From UBA6398 sp963644855 (GTDB lineage Bacteria > Bacteroidota > Bacteroidia > Bacteroidales > Bacteroidaceae), in assembly GCA_963644855.1 (NCBI GenBank), contig CAVIQL010000003.1, positions 1 through 64,000 of the forward strand: a stretch of DNA of 64,000 bases. The letters run 5' to 3'. Position numbers and translations under genes: made by a program. Of this stretch, positions 53,400 to 62,971 are shown in pieces (within the stretch, counting starts at the first letter, position 1; the number at the start of each line of letters is the position of its first letter). The notes below the pieces were generated by a model. The model worked only from the letters and a program-made list of their open reading frames with translations, did not search any database and was not told where the DNA came from.

Positions 53400-56051
53400 T
53401 TAATATTCGGTAATTATCGTTTTGTAAGAAAAGTCTTTCACCTTGTCATCATCAATAGTGCCGTCCACATACCACATCACGTGGCAATCCTTAAACACAT
53501 TGAGCGTGGCGTCAACAGTTGTAGACGATTTTGTCTCCCATTTGTTGCAAACCACAGGGCGACCAAAACGATAGGCAACGCTATTGAGCCAACCAAGTTC
53601 TGGCTCGTTTTGCGCAGAATTGTATGCCACAATATCGCTAAGCTTCCAGCAAAGATATGTAAGGTCTATGCTCCCTTTGCCATAGGACAATTTGTTCCAA
53701 CCATTTCTCTTTCCGTGAACAAGAGCCGACTTGTAATCAAAACCGGAGTCAAACGTTTGAGTTTGTACGCAAGGCGTAACATAAACAGGGCGCTGCGGAG
53801 AAACGCTTCTTACTGCCGAGAAAAGTTGCGGTATTAAGTTCAACATTTTGGAGTTTGTAATCTGCGAAGAAGAGCATGGAGCATTGTAAATCTCCCATGC
53901 CGCGATGCGCGGATCAGCGTTAAACGTTTTTACAACGTCGGAAACAAAATTCTGAAGCACTTCTGCGTTACGAGCACCATATCTATCGTCGAGCAAAGAA
54001 GGAAGTACCGTCATATTATAGCATGCCGCCGAATCGAGAACCGCATTGAAATCTGCCATGAACTGTTCACGGTCGGAATTGTAGTCTTTAAAATCAAAAC
54101 GCACCCGCACACTGTTGTAAATGCCTTTGCTTCCTTGTTCTGAAATCCCAGCCAAAGCTTCTGCAACAGAGTTATACGACAAACCTTTCACCGGGCTACC
54201 ATTAACTTGTGCCCAAGCGTTCCACGAAGGTTTCTTGTTGGTGTCGCCTTCTTTGGTAAGATTGAGCGGAGAATTGCGGAAGTTTTTCACATCTTCGTCA
54301 TTGAATTCCGACGCAGCAATCCAATTCACATGATAAGGCGCAAAATCTTCCTGCAACTTGACTGCATTCATCACATATACCGGGCGCTGGTATTGATTCA
54401 AGACTCCGTCCAACAGAGATTTGTCAACTTCGGAATTGTTCTGCATCTTGAAAGAAACAACATCGCTATACTGCCAAAGAGTATTGGCATAATCTGTAGC
54501 AGTTGTATCAGCCAATTGTGCAGAAGTTATTGTAGGCGTGGCAAACATGGGTTGATTGGGGAAAGTATAGCGCACATAGGCGAACAGATAGCTAAACTTG
54601 TTGCTCCAATCCTCTGGTTCTTCTTCGGAAGTCTGTTCAAACAAACACCAACTTGCTATTCGTGAATCACTATGGTATTTATATATAACAGCATAGGCAT
54701 ATCGTGCAAGCGATTCGCGCGTTTCGCTCAAAACATCGCTTGTTATCAATACAGGGATAAGCTTTATATTTGCGTTGTTTGCCGCTGCTGCAAGATCTTC
54801 AACATCTTGGTAGAACGAGGTCGTACTGCTTTTGTATAAATTATAGTCCAAGCGCACTTTTATGGTATTGTACACACCATCTGAAGCATGCTTTTCTACC
54901 AAAGCCTTTGCTTCGTCGATTGACGAGGCGAAAAGTCCTTTCACAAGGTCGTTGTTGTGCCATTTCCAAGTGCGACGCTTTGTCCAACGTTCGGTTTGCT
55001 CTTTACCAGGATATATGCTTGCAGAATCTCCTTGGACACGGAAATTTTTGATACAACTAAGTTCCCTTTCGTCTACCGGATCGCCACCAGCAAAGAGTAG
55101 GTTGTGGAACATAGGTTCGTAAGCGTAGAAAGTAGAAATATCCCAGCGCACTTGCCAATTGGCATCATTTGCATATAGTCCCCATGTGTAAAAACCAATG
55201 TTGTGTTCGGAAAATTCAGACAAGCTAATGGCTACACCAGAACCGCATGTACGTACCAAAGCTTCGGTGCAGACAATAGGACGATTGTCGATTTTTTTGT
55301 AGCGGTTGATTATATAATTGACATTAGTGCTATGATTTTCCTGCATAACATAGTCGTGGAAATTATGAAGGTCCATTTCCGCCTCAGTTTCGCGTCTAAG
55401 GCTTACATACGTGCCACCATTTGCAGCAGATATGGCAGCGTCCCAAAGAATCGAGGAAGTGATTGCCTGGGTACAGCCTTCTTCGCGACACCAACGGGCA
55501 ATGTTTTTTATCCACTTCATTGCTTTGGGACAATCATCGCCCCAATATACTGGTTCATTCCATATATCCCACATGATAATGCGATTGTCGCCACGGAAAT
55601 GGCGTATTATTTCGCGCACCTTGTTTTCCATTGCAGCGGAGTCGGCTTCGCTTGTTGGAATATGGGTAAACCCGAACACGGGAGCACAACTTATGCCATA
55701 TTTGTCAGCTATTGCAGCATAATTCTCAACGCTATTGATATAATCATTGTTATCAGGCCACCATCTTACCGAATTGAAACCTATTTCTGCAGCCAAGCGC
55801 AAAGCTTCGTCTTGGCTTACAGCATCGCAAGGGGGTTCGGGGTGGTTTACACCTATTATTGGACTATGGGCATCAAACCATTCTTTTGCTTGTTTCTCAC
55901 TCCAAACAGGTCTTTCGTTAATACGATTGGATGAAGCCGAAGCAAGAAACAATCGTTTGCTCTGCGCGCCAGCCGATACACAGAATGATACGGCTACCAC
56001 CGCACATGCAAAAAAATTCAATGCTTTTTGTAAAAAAGAGAACTGTTTCAT
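53400..56051 (-). CDS. Secreted triple GH5-like barrel protein, two barrels degenerate
   Basis: 883 residues with a signal peptide (about 1-29) and three successive GH5-like (clan A) barrels: about 45-345, 365-600 and 610-883. Barrel 1 is active-looking: Glu166 in WDIWNEPVYW and Glu263 in VCTEAL. In barrel 2 the acid/base aligns with Gln473 (WCLFEQT) and the nucleophile with Asn562 (VMNAVK). In barrel 3 they align with Ala724 (EIYNAP) and Lys837 (VCNKWE). Barrel 1 should cleave a glycan; barrels 2 and 3 are probably binding or scaffold modules. Last gene of the operon with two esterases and a beta-trefoil-like protein. Confidence 0.8.
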   Translation of the reverse strand: MKQFSFLQKALNFFACAVVAVSFCVSAGAQSKRLFLASASSNRINERPVWSEKQAKEWFDAHSPIIGVNHPEPPCDAVSQDEALRLAAEIGFNSVRWWPDNNDYINSVENYAAIADKYGISCAPVFGFTHIPTSEADSAAMENKVREIIRHFRGDNRIIMWDIWNEPVYWGDDCPKAMKWIKNIARWCREEGCTQAITSSILWDAAISAANGGTYVSLRRETEAEMDLHNFHDYVMQENHSTNVNYIINRYKKIDNRPIVCTEALVRTCGSGVAISLSEFSEHNIGFYTWGLYANDANWQVRWDISTFYAYEPMFHNLLFAGGDPVDERELSCIKNFRVQGDSASIYPGKEQTERWTKRRTWKWHNNDLVKGLFASSIDEAKALVEKHASDGVYNTIKVRLDYNLYKSSTTSFYQDVEDLAAAANNANIKLIPVLITSDVLSETRESLARYAYAVIYKYHSDSRIASWCLFEQTSEEEPEDWSNKFSYLFAYVRYTFPNQPMFATPTITSAQLADTTATDYANTLWQYSDVVSFKMQNNSEVDKSLLDGVLNQYQRPVYVMNAVKLQEDFAPYHVNWIAASEFNDEDVKNFRNSPLNLTKEGDTNKKPSWNAWAQVNGSPVKGLSYNSVAEALAGISEQGSKGIYNSVRVRFDFKDYNSDREQFMADFNAVLDSAACYNMTVLPSLLDDRYGARNAEVLQNFVSDVVKTFNADPRIAAWEIYNAPCSSSQITNSKMLNLIPQLFSAVRSVSPQRPVYVTPCVQTQTFDSGFDYKSALVHGKRNGWNKLSYGKGSIDLTYLCWKLSDIVAYNSAQNEPELGWLNSVAYRFGRPVVCNKWETKSSTTVDATLNVFKDCHVMWYVDGTIDDDKVKDFSYKTIITEY

Positions 56052-56080
56052 TTTCGAAGATAACCATTTAATTTTAAAAA

Positions 56081-57727
56081 CTACCTGACAAGTTTTTTCT
56101 TATTTCCTATTATATAAATTCCCTTTGGCAAATTGTTCGTAGCATCGCTCTCTTTTGCGTTCTGACGAACTACAGTGCCATCGATAGAATACACATTGTT
56201 CAAAGACGAAGGATTGTTGACGCGCACATTTTCTATACCGTTCACAAGATCCATCTCATCGCTGCGGAACGGAAGCACCGGCAAATCGTTTTCTCCGTAA
56301 ATATTGCCAACAGGATAGTCAGCCCAATTATAATATATGGCGTAGGGACGAACCGGACGCTTCACGGAAATTTCAATCGTGGTGTCGTTAAGAAGAGTTG
56401 CCGTGCCTTCGTAGAAACTTCTGTATGTTTTTTCCTGGAAAAGGAAACCGATTGGAATAGAGTCGTTGCGCACATGAATCTTCTTGTTGAAAATAATCTT
56501 TGCTTTCCTATAGGCCCAATCATACTTGATAGGAACAGGAGCTTCAGCCACGACATCGAAACCATACGTGTTTTTCAATGCAACAAGAGCAAGACGGCGA
56601 CCAAGTTCCTGCTTGTTTTTCGGGTGAATATCATTTTGATTTCCTATATCAACGGCAGTTGCCATTCCTACATTCTCCATTTGTTCAAGGGTTTTCCACT
56701 GTTGCCAACGCAAAATCGCCCAACTCGATGTAGGTTGCACTGCTACAGCTTCGGTAAAGCCCGCAAGTTGCACATAATAGAACGGAAATTGATATCCCCA
56801 GTCTTTTCGCCAAAACGAAATCAAGCTGTCCATCATCTCTGCGTAATGTGTGTTGCCCACATTGGCTTCGCCTTGATACCATATGGCTCCACGTATCGGG
56901 AAATCCTTCAATGGGTGAATCATTGTATTATACAAGAGTGTCGGCACTTGGAATTCGTTGGTCATTCCCAAATATTTTTTCACGGAATCCCTATCAAAAT
57001 CATATTTCGCGCAGTTGTCGAGCGTTGTTTTCAAAGAAGGAATTGTGCGGGCTGCCTCAAGACTCATCCACGCTTCGGCATTCGAACCGCCATAAGCCGA
57101 CTGAATAAGCCCGATAGGGATATTGAGTTGCTTATATAGCTCACGACCATAGCAATATGCAGTAGCCGAAAATTCAGGAATGGTTGAAGGCGAGCAGGAA
57201 TTCCAACTTGTCCAAACAGCAAGCGAATCTGAAGGGTGATTACACCTTCCCGAGATTTCTACTTGAAACAATTTTATCATAGGATAGTTGGCATTTTTTA
57301 CTTCCTCCTCATAGTTGTTTATCATACCCCAACTACCTTGTACAGGCATCTGCATGTTTGATTGTCCAGAGCACAACCACACCTCACCAATGTATACCGG
57401 ATTAAACACCTTGACATCTGTTTGCTGGAAACTCGTTCCGCGTTTTTTCATCTCGGTTACACGCATTGTGTAAGCCGTATTCGAAGCTTCGGGCAAGGTT
57501 AATTTTATCGAGAAATTGCCCAAAGAATCGGTTTCGACGTCTATATTCTTTTTATCCCACGAGGCATAAAAACGCACGTACGCATTTGGATTGGCTTTTC
57601 CATGGAAATTAAGTTCCGACTTCTGCTGCAACACCATTTCGTTGGCGTATATATTCGACAGCACAAGCTTTGCGTTTGCTACCATGGCAAATATTGTTGC
57701 CACAACAAGCAATATTATTTTTTTCAT
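56081..57727 (-). CDS. Sialate O-acetylesterase-like SGNH esterase with tail
   Basis: 548 residues with a signal peptide (1-19). SGNH fold of the SASA family: GQSNMQMPVQG holds the nucleophilic serine, IWYQGEAN block II, and DIHPKNKQELG the Asp/His pair. Such enzymes remove O-acetyl groups from sialic acids, xylan or other glycans. The C-terminal ~40 residues (NNVYSIDGTVV through PKGIYIIGNKKKLVR) look like a type IX-type tail, absent from its neighbour. It is 29 bases from the GH5-like gene. Confidence 0.86.
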   Translation of the reverse strand: MKKIILLVVATIFAMVANAKLVLSNIYANEMVLQQKSELNFHGKANPNAYVRFYASWDKKNIDVETDSLGNFSIKLTLPEASNTAYTMRVTEMKKRGTSFQQTDVKVFNPVYIGEVWLCSGQSNMQMPVQGSWGMINNYEEEVKNANYPMIKLFQVEISGRCNHPSDSLAVWTSWNSCSPSTIPEFSATAYCYGRELYKQLNIPIGLIQSAYGGSNAEAWMSLEAARTIPSLKTTLDNCAKYDFDRDSVKKYLGMTNEFQVPTLLYNTMIHPLKDFPIRGAIWYQGEANVGNTHYAEMMDSLISFWRKDWGYQFPFYYVQLAGFTEAVAVQPTSSWAILRWQQWKTLEQMENVGMATAVDIGNQNDIHPKNKQELGRRLALVALKNTYGFDVVAEAPVPIKYDWAYRKAKIIFNKKIHVRNDSIPIGFLFQEKTYRSFYEGTATLLNDTTIEISVKRPVRPYAIYYNWADYPVGNIYGENDLPVLPFRSDEMDLVNGIENVRVNNPSSLNNVYSIDGTVVRQNAKESDATNNLPKGIYIIGNKKKLVR

Positions 57728-57754
57728 CTTAGAATCGTATTATTGTATCTGTTG

Positions 57755-59245
57755 TTATTTTGCCTTGTCGGCATCAACGAGATTCATTTCATCGGTGCGG
57801 AAAGGAAGGACAGGCAAATTGGTTGAACCATAAAGGTTGCCTATGGGATATTCTGCCCAATTGTAGCGTACATCTTTGATTTTACCCAAGCCAGAAGCCG
57901 TAATGCTGATCGTAGTGGGGTTTTCAAGTTTCGCAGTTCCCTCTACGTATTTATTATTTGCATCACACAATACAAATCCTGCCGCAGTGGAATCATTGCG
58001 CACATGAATTTTATTGTTGAAAGTTATTGTTGCCTTGCCGTCAGAGAATTTGTATTTAACGGGAGCCGGTGCTTCGTAAACGAGGTCTTTTTTGCCATAC
58101 GTTTTATTGAGTGCTATGAGCAACAAACGGCGTGCAATTTCCTGCTTGTTCTTTGGGTGAATGTCGTATTGGTTTCCTATATCAACGGCAGTTGCCATTC
58201 CTACGCGTGGCATGCTTAATGATTTCCACTGATCCCAGCGCAGTTTTGCGTAGTTCGACTCTGGTTCCACTGTTACCTGCTTATTAAATCCTGCAAGCTG
58301 TACATAATAGAACGGGAACTCGTAGCCCCACAATTTGCGCCAGCTATCAATAAGACTGTTCATGAGTTTGGTGTAATAAGGACAGCCCCAGGCGTTGGCA
58401 CACCCTTGATACCACAGCACACCTTTGATTGGAAGCACATGGAGCGGGTAAAGCATTGTGTTGTATAGCAAAGTGGGAATTTGTTGTTCTGCACGCTTTG
58501 CATATTTCTGGATACTGTCGTTCACAAAATTGTATTTACCAAAAGTTTCCAAGTCGTTTTTGAGTTCTGGAATGGTCTTGGCAGTTTCAAGGCTCACCCA
58601 CGCTTCGGCATTTGCGCCTCCGTATGCCGACTGTATGAGTCCGATGGGCACGCGTAGGGTTTCGTATAATTCCTTGCCGAAAAGATATGCTATGGCTGAG
58701 AAAGTTGGAACTGTTTTCGAGGAACATATTTCCCAGTTCTTCCAAAGTTCGGTGTCGTCTGCGGGAGTGTTTTGTTTTGCAGCCATCTTGACTTGCAGGA
58801 AACGTATCATGGGATATTTCTCCGCCTCATAAACTTCACGTTCTGAGTTGTTGATATAATTACCTCCCCACCCTCTCACGGGCATTTCCATATTTGATTG
58901 TCCGGAAAAGAGCCAAACTTCGCCTGAATACACATTTGAGAGTGTTTTTTCCCCATCTCCATCATCAAAGCTTAGGGTATAGGTTTTCATAGATGCGTCG
59001 GGAACGCGGAACTTTACGCTAAACGTGCCTTGGGCATCGGCTTTTGTGATAACAGTCTTGTTGTTCCACGAGGCTTTGAACTTTACTGTGGAATTTGGTG
59101 TGGCTTTCCCCTTAACCGTCATTTCGGATTTTTGTTGCAACACCATATTATCGCTGTAGAATGAGGGCAATTCTACTTTTGCAAACGAGTTATTAAACGT
59201 AAAGGTCACTATTGAAGCGACCAATAAGCTACGGAATATTTTCAT
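57755..59245 (-). CDS. Sialate O-acetylesterase-like SGNH esterase without tail
   Basis: 496 residues with a signal peptide (about 1-22). A paralogue of its downstream neighbour with the same blocks: GQSNMEMPVRG, LWYQGCAN and DIHPKNKQEIA. It ends at LPVLPFRTDEMNLVDADKAK, where the neighbour continues with a C-terminal tail; perhaps one copy is periplasmic and the other surface-exposed. Its role is likely removal of acetyl groups so that the barrel enzyme can act. Confidence 0.86.
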   Translation of the reverse strand: MKIFRSLLVASIVTFTFNNSFAKVELPSFYSDNMVLQQKSEMTVKGKATPNSTVKFKASWNNKTVITKADAQGTFSVKFRVPDASMKTYTLSFDDGDGEKTLSNVYSGEVWLFSGQSNMEMPVRGWGGNYINNSEREVYEAEKYPMIRFLQVKMAAKQNTPADDTELWKNWEICSSKTVPTFSAIAYLFGKELYETLRVPIGLIQSAYGGANAEAWVSLETAKTIPELKNDLETFGKYNFVNDSIQKYAKRAEQQIPTLLYNTMLYPLHVLPIKGVLWYQGCANAWGCPYYTKLMNSLIDSWRKLWGYEFPFYYVQLAGFNKQVTVEPESNYAKLRWDQWKSLSMPRVGMATAVDIGNQYDIHPKNKQEIARRLLLIALNKTYGKKDLVYEAPAPVKYKFSDGKATITFNNKIHVRNDSTAAGFVLCDANNKYVEGTAKLENPTTISITASGLGKIKDVRYNWAEYPIGNLYGSTNLPVLPFRTDEMNLVDADKAK

Positions 59246-59275
59246 AGATATTGTTGTTTTCTTTCTTGCTGCAAG

Positions 59276-60019
59276 CTATTTAACGAGCACTTTATAGGAG
59301 ATTCCTTTTGCGTTTACAAAATAAATGCCGGGCATTAGTTGCTGATCTTTGGCAAGTATCATGCCTTCGTCGTTTATTATAGTATAAACATTAGTGCCTT
59401 CTACTTTTATTACTCGGTCAATCACTTGTATTTTCACGTTGTTTTCCTTGATTATCTTGCCTACCGAAACGGGCACTCCCGTTGTGGTGCACACTTTCCA
59501 CGCCCACACGGAATTTTCATTGCCATATTCGTTGAACGATGGCACTACTCCTGCAGAATCGGCGGCAAACAGATAGCGCACATCTTCTCCGTCTTCGAAT
59601 TTTATGGAGATTTGATTGTCGTTCAAGTCTTCAAAAGTAAACGATTTGAGGTTTATTTTTGTACCTGTGGCTTCTTGTGCATAAAAGTTATCTTTCCATG
59701 CTCCTGCCGGGCTTATATATCGGCGTGTGCTGCGGTTGCGCAGAAAATATGTGCCACTGTCATCGTTTGCAGCCGCAATTATTTGCCATTCCTGCACGTA
59801 AACGCCGTCTTGCATCTCGTCGATAATAAATTTATATCCCGTGGTTCCGGCTTTGCGTGTGTTGTCGGAGATGCACATCTTGGAATATTCGGGATAGGCA
59901 CTTACTATTTTATAATAAACTGTATTACCCAACGAATCGGTTGAGGGATAGTTTTGTGCAGATGCGCTTTTCGCACCTAAAACAAGTAGAAAAGAAATGA
60001 GCAGTAAGCTATTCTTCAT
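59276..60019 (-). CDS. Secreted beta-trefoil-like protein with tail
   Basis: 247 residues with a signal peptide (about 1-21). TYFLRNRSTRRYIS resembles the TYYL...TG.YIG segments of the 1914-residue protein at 19-25 kb, so the body is probably a related ricin-like or other carbohydrate-binding module. The C-terminus (TNVYTIINDEGMIL through PGIYFVNAKGISYKVLVK) looks like a type IX-type tail. First gene of the four-gene operon. Confidence 0.65.
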   Translation of the reverse strand: MKNSLLLISFLLVLGAKSASAQNYPSTDSLGNTVYYKIVSAYPEYSKMCISDNTRKAGTTGYKFIIDEMQDGVYVQEWQIIAAANDDSGTYFLRNRSTRRYISPAGAWKDNFYAQEATGTKINLKSFTFEDLNDNQISIKFEDGEDVRYLFAADSAGVVPSFNEYGNENSVWAWKVCTTTGVPVSVGKIIKENNVKIQVIDRVIKVEGTNVYTIINDEGMILAKDQQLMPGIYFVNAKGISYKVLVK

Positions 60020-60053
60020 GATAATATTTTCTTTTTGATTTATAATTTAGGTA

Positions 60054-60061
60054 CAAATATA
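60054..60061 (-). promoter_or_regulatory. -7 promoter box of the 53-60 kb operon
   Basis: TATATTTG on the minus strand fits TAnnTTTG, 34 bases before the start codon at 60019. Confidence 0.6.
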
Positions 60062-60230
60062 AAATATTTCTCATAACTAAGGCCTTATAGCTCTCTCAAA
60101 AAGAGCATTTGCGCTGATTTTTACCAAAATTCACATTTTTACAAGCCTTTTACCCCACTCAACATTGCCTATTTGCTACTTTTTTCACCACATTGCGAGC
60201 CTGGTTTGCAACGCAAGCGTTATAAGAAAA

Positions 60231-60314
60231 ACGAGGTTCGACATAATTTAAATTTAGATGCGGCGGAAATTAATTTAGAAACCTTGGAATTTTTGCGAGA
60301 TGCCGTGTTGTAAA
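60231..60314. repeat. 21-bp array I, four units
   Basis: Four 21-base units with cores gaggttcgac, agatgcggcg, aaaccttgg and gagatgccg. The order resembles the right half of arrays C and E. It lies between divergent operons. Confidence 0.7.
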
Positions 60315-60380
60315 AACGCCATGGAAATGCCTATTGCGCCAAGCCTCCAAAGTCTTCATAGCGTGGGCTGAAGAATGGAT

Positions 60381-60415
60381 TTTGTGACATGTCTCGCGGA
60401 TTTTTTGTATTTTTG
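60381..60415 (+). promoter_or_regulatory. Promoter of parE
   Basis: TTTG at 60381-60384 and TATTTTTG at 60408-60415, 23 bases apart; the -7 box fits TAnnTTTG and the spacing is at the long end. Supports the ATG at 60461. Confidence 0.55.
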
Positions 60416-60460
60416 CGCAGATTGCCACGCATGTGTGGCATCAGTTATCCTATATATAAT

Positions 60461-62464
60461 ATGGCAGAAGACCTACTGAATATCGACCAACCCGAAGAAA
60501 CCCTGCAAACCGAGGTGAAGTATGACGAAAGCAGCATACGCCACCTCGACGATACCACTCATATCCGCACACGTCCCGGCATGTATATCGGACGCTTGGG
60601 AGATGGTTCCCACTCCGACGATGGAATTTACGTACTTCTCAAAGAAACCATCGACAACTCTATTGACGAGTTTAAGATGAACGCCGGGAAACGTATAGAA
60701 ATAGAGCTAATCGACGACAAAGCCATTACGGTGCGCGACTTTGGGCGAGGCATTCCCCTCGGATCGCTTGTCGACGCCGTGAGTATGCTCAACACCGGTG
60801 GGAAATACGACAGCAAGGCTTTCAAGAAGAGCGTAGGTATGAACGGTGTGGGTTCAAAGGCTGTCAACGCCCTAAGTTCGCGCTACGAAGTGCGCTCACA
60901 CCGCGACGGAAAAATGAGAACGGCAATATTCGAAGCCGGAAAACTCGTAAGCGATACCACTACCGACACACAAGAAGAGAACGGAACTTACGTATATTTC
61001 CACCCCGACGAAACATTGTTCAAGAAATTTCGTTTCCACACAGAGTTTATCGAAACAATGCTTCGAAACTACACGTATTTGAACATCGGGCTTTCGATAA
61101 TATTCAACGGTCGCAAAATTCAAAGCCGCAATGGTCTTGAAGACTTGCTTACCGACAACATGACAAACCCCGCAATATATCCCATTATCCACCTCACAGG
61201 CACGGATATCGAGATAGCTTTCACACATACCAACCAATACGGCGAGGAATACTATTCCTTTGTAAACGGACAGCACACCACCATGGGCGGAACCCACCAA
61301 AGCGCATTCAAAGAGCACGTGGCAAAAACTTTAAAGGAATTCTACGGAAAAGATCTCGACTTCCAGGATATCCGAAACGGCATAGTGGGTGCAATAGCCG
61401 TGAACGTTGAAGAACCACAGTTTGAAAGTCAAACAAAAATCAAGCTCGGCAGCCTTACAATAGGAAAAGAAGGAACGGGAATGAGTGTAAACAAATTTGT
61501 AGGCGATTTTATTAAAGAAAATCTCGACAACTATTTGCACAAGAACCCGGATATTGCCAACGCCATACTCGAAAAAATCCAACAATCCGAGAGAGAAAGA
61601 AAAGCAATTGCGGGAGTAACCAAACTGGCAAGGGAAAGATCAAAAAAAGCAAACCTTCACAACCGAAAACTTCGCGATTGCCACATACATTATAACGATG
61701 CGCGCGGCGACAAAAGAGAAGAAAGTTGCATCTTTATCACCGAGGGAGACTCTGCATCGGGTACTATTACAAAATGTCGCGATGCAAAAACCCAGGCTGT
61801 CTTTTCGCTTCGAGGCAAACCGCTTAATTCGTTCGGACAAACCAAGAAAATGGTTTACGAAAACGACGAATTCTATCTATTGCAGGCTGCGCTCAATATC
61901 GAAGACGGTCTTGACGGATTGAGATACAACAAAGTTATCGTGGCAACCGATGCCGATGTCGACGGAATGCACATAAGATTGCTGATAACCACTTTCTTCT
62001 TGCAGTTCTTCCCCGAACTCATAAAGAAAGGGCATGTATACATTTTGCAGACGCCTCTGTTTAGAGTGAGAAACAAGAAAAAAAATACTGCCGCCGGAAA
62101 GAAACGCATTAAGATTGACGACAACGCAGCGGGAGCCGATGTGCTGAAAAAGAAACGCAGCGAAGGACATTCGGAATACGAGACAGTTTATTGCTACACC
62201 GACGAAGAACGCCGCGAAGCCATACAACGTTTGCAGCCCAACCCGGAAATCACACGATTCAAAGGACTTGGCGAGATTGATCCCGATGAGTTTAAACATT
62301 TCATAGGCCCAGAGATGCGCCTCGACCCCATTACGCTGAACAAGAGCGACAATGTGGGCGAAATGTTAGCTTATTATATGGGCAAGAACACTTCGGAGCG
62401 GCAGAATTTCATAATTGAAAATCTTGTTGTCGAAGAAGATCACCCCGAATACCTTGAAAATTAA
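60461..62464 (+). CDS. parE: DNA topoisomerase IV subunit B (ParE/GyrB family)
   Basis: ATPase subunit of a type IIA topoisomerase, 667 residues from MAEDLL at 60461; an upstream ATG at 60389 precedes the promoter and is not used. The GHKL ATP-binding site includes KETIDNSIDEF, DFGRGIPLG and GMNGVGSKAVNAL; the TOPRIM domain has ITEGDSASG and the DADVDGMHIR metal site. It lacks the GyrB-specific insert as far as I can see, and its sequence is of the ParE type. coaD follows 17 bases later. Confidence 0.9.
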   Translation: MAEDLLNIDQPEETLQTEVKYDESSIRHLDDTTHIRTRPGMYIGRLGDGSHSDDGIYVLLKETIDNSIDEFKMNAGKRIEIELIDDKAITVRDFGRGIPLGSLVDAVSMLNTGGKYDSKAFKKSVGMNGVGSKAVNALSSRYEVRSHRDGKMRTAIFEAGKLVSDTTTDTQEENGTYVYFHPDETLFKKFRFHTEFIETMLRNYTYLNIGLSIIFNGRKIQSRNGLEDLLTDNMTNPAIYPIIHLTGTDIEIAFTHTNQYGEEYYSFVNGQHTTMGGTHQSAFKEHVAKTLKEFYGKDLDFQDIRNGIVGAIAVNVEEPQFESQTKIKLGSLTIGKEGTGMSVNKFVGDFIKENLDNYLHKNPDIANAILEKIQQSERERKAIAGVTKLARERSKKANLHNRKLRDCHIHYNDARGDKREESCIFITEGDSASGTITKCRDAKTQAVFSLRGKPLNSFGQTKKMVYENDEFYLLQAALNIEDGLDGLRYNKVIVATDADVDGMHIRLLITTFFLQFFPELIKKGHVYILQTPLFRVRNKKKNTAAGKKRIKIDDNAAGADVLKKKRSEGHSEYETVYCYTDEERREAIQRLQPNPEITRFKGLGEIDPDEFKHFIGPEMRLDPITLNKSDNVGEMLAYYMGKNTSERQNFIIENLVVEEDHPEYLEN

Positions 62465-62481
62465 TTATTGATTTGACACTG

Positions 62482-62931
62482 ATGGAAAGACTTGCTATAT
62501 TTCCCGGAAGTTTCGACCCCTTTACAATCGGACATGAGGCTATGGTGAGACGCGGACTGCAAATATTCGACCATATCTTCATAGGAATCGGCGTAAACAA
62601 GGAGAAATCTGTTTTGTCAGAGACTGCGAAACGCGTGGAAACCATAAAAAATTACTACAAAGACGAACCGCGCGTAAGCGTTCACAGCTACGATGACCTT
62701 ACAATTGATTTCGCCCACCGCATGAACGCTAAATTTATTTTGCGCGGGCTTCGCTCTGTAAAAGATTTTGAATATGAGCGCGACATGGCCGACATGAATC
62801 GCCGCCTTACAGGTGTAGAAACTGTGATACTCTTTACCGAGCCCAAACTTGCCGCAATCAGTTCGAGCGTAGTGAGAGATCTTATTTCCCATGGGCGCGA
62901 TGTTTCGGATTTTCTACCCAAAACGAAATAA
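62482..62931 (+). CDS. coaD: Phosphopantetheine adenylyltransferase
   Basis: Transfers AMP to 4'-phosphopantetheine in coenzyme A synthesis. 149 residues from ATG at 62482; a TTG three codons upstream is less likely. FPGSFDPFTIGHE contains the TxGH nucleotide motif, and ISSSVVRDLISHGRDVSDFLP the (I/V)SSxxVR block. Second gene after parE. Confidence 0.96.
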   Translation: MERLAIFPGSFDPFTIGHEAMVRRGLQIFDHIFIGIGVNKEKSVLSETAKRVETIKNYYKDEPRVSVHSYDDLTIDFAHRMNAKFILRGLRSVKDFEYERDMADMNRRLTGVETVILFTEPKLAAISSSVVRDLISHGRDVSDFLPKTK

Positions 62932-62971
62932 CTGTAACCTCTTTTTTTGAAAGAAACAGGGCGTCAAAAAA

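Noticed and set aside
53153..53413. Proline-rich small open frame between two terminators
   Set aside because: It starts inside the terminator of the nucleotidyltransferase gene and simply reads array K; no promoter or family likeness.
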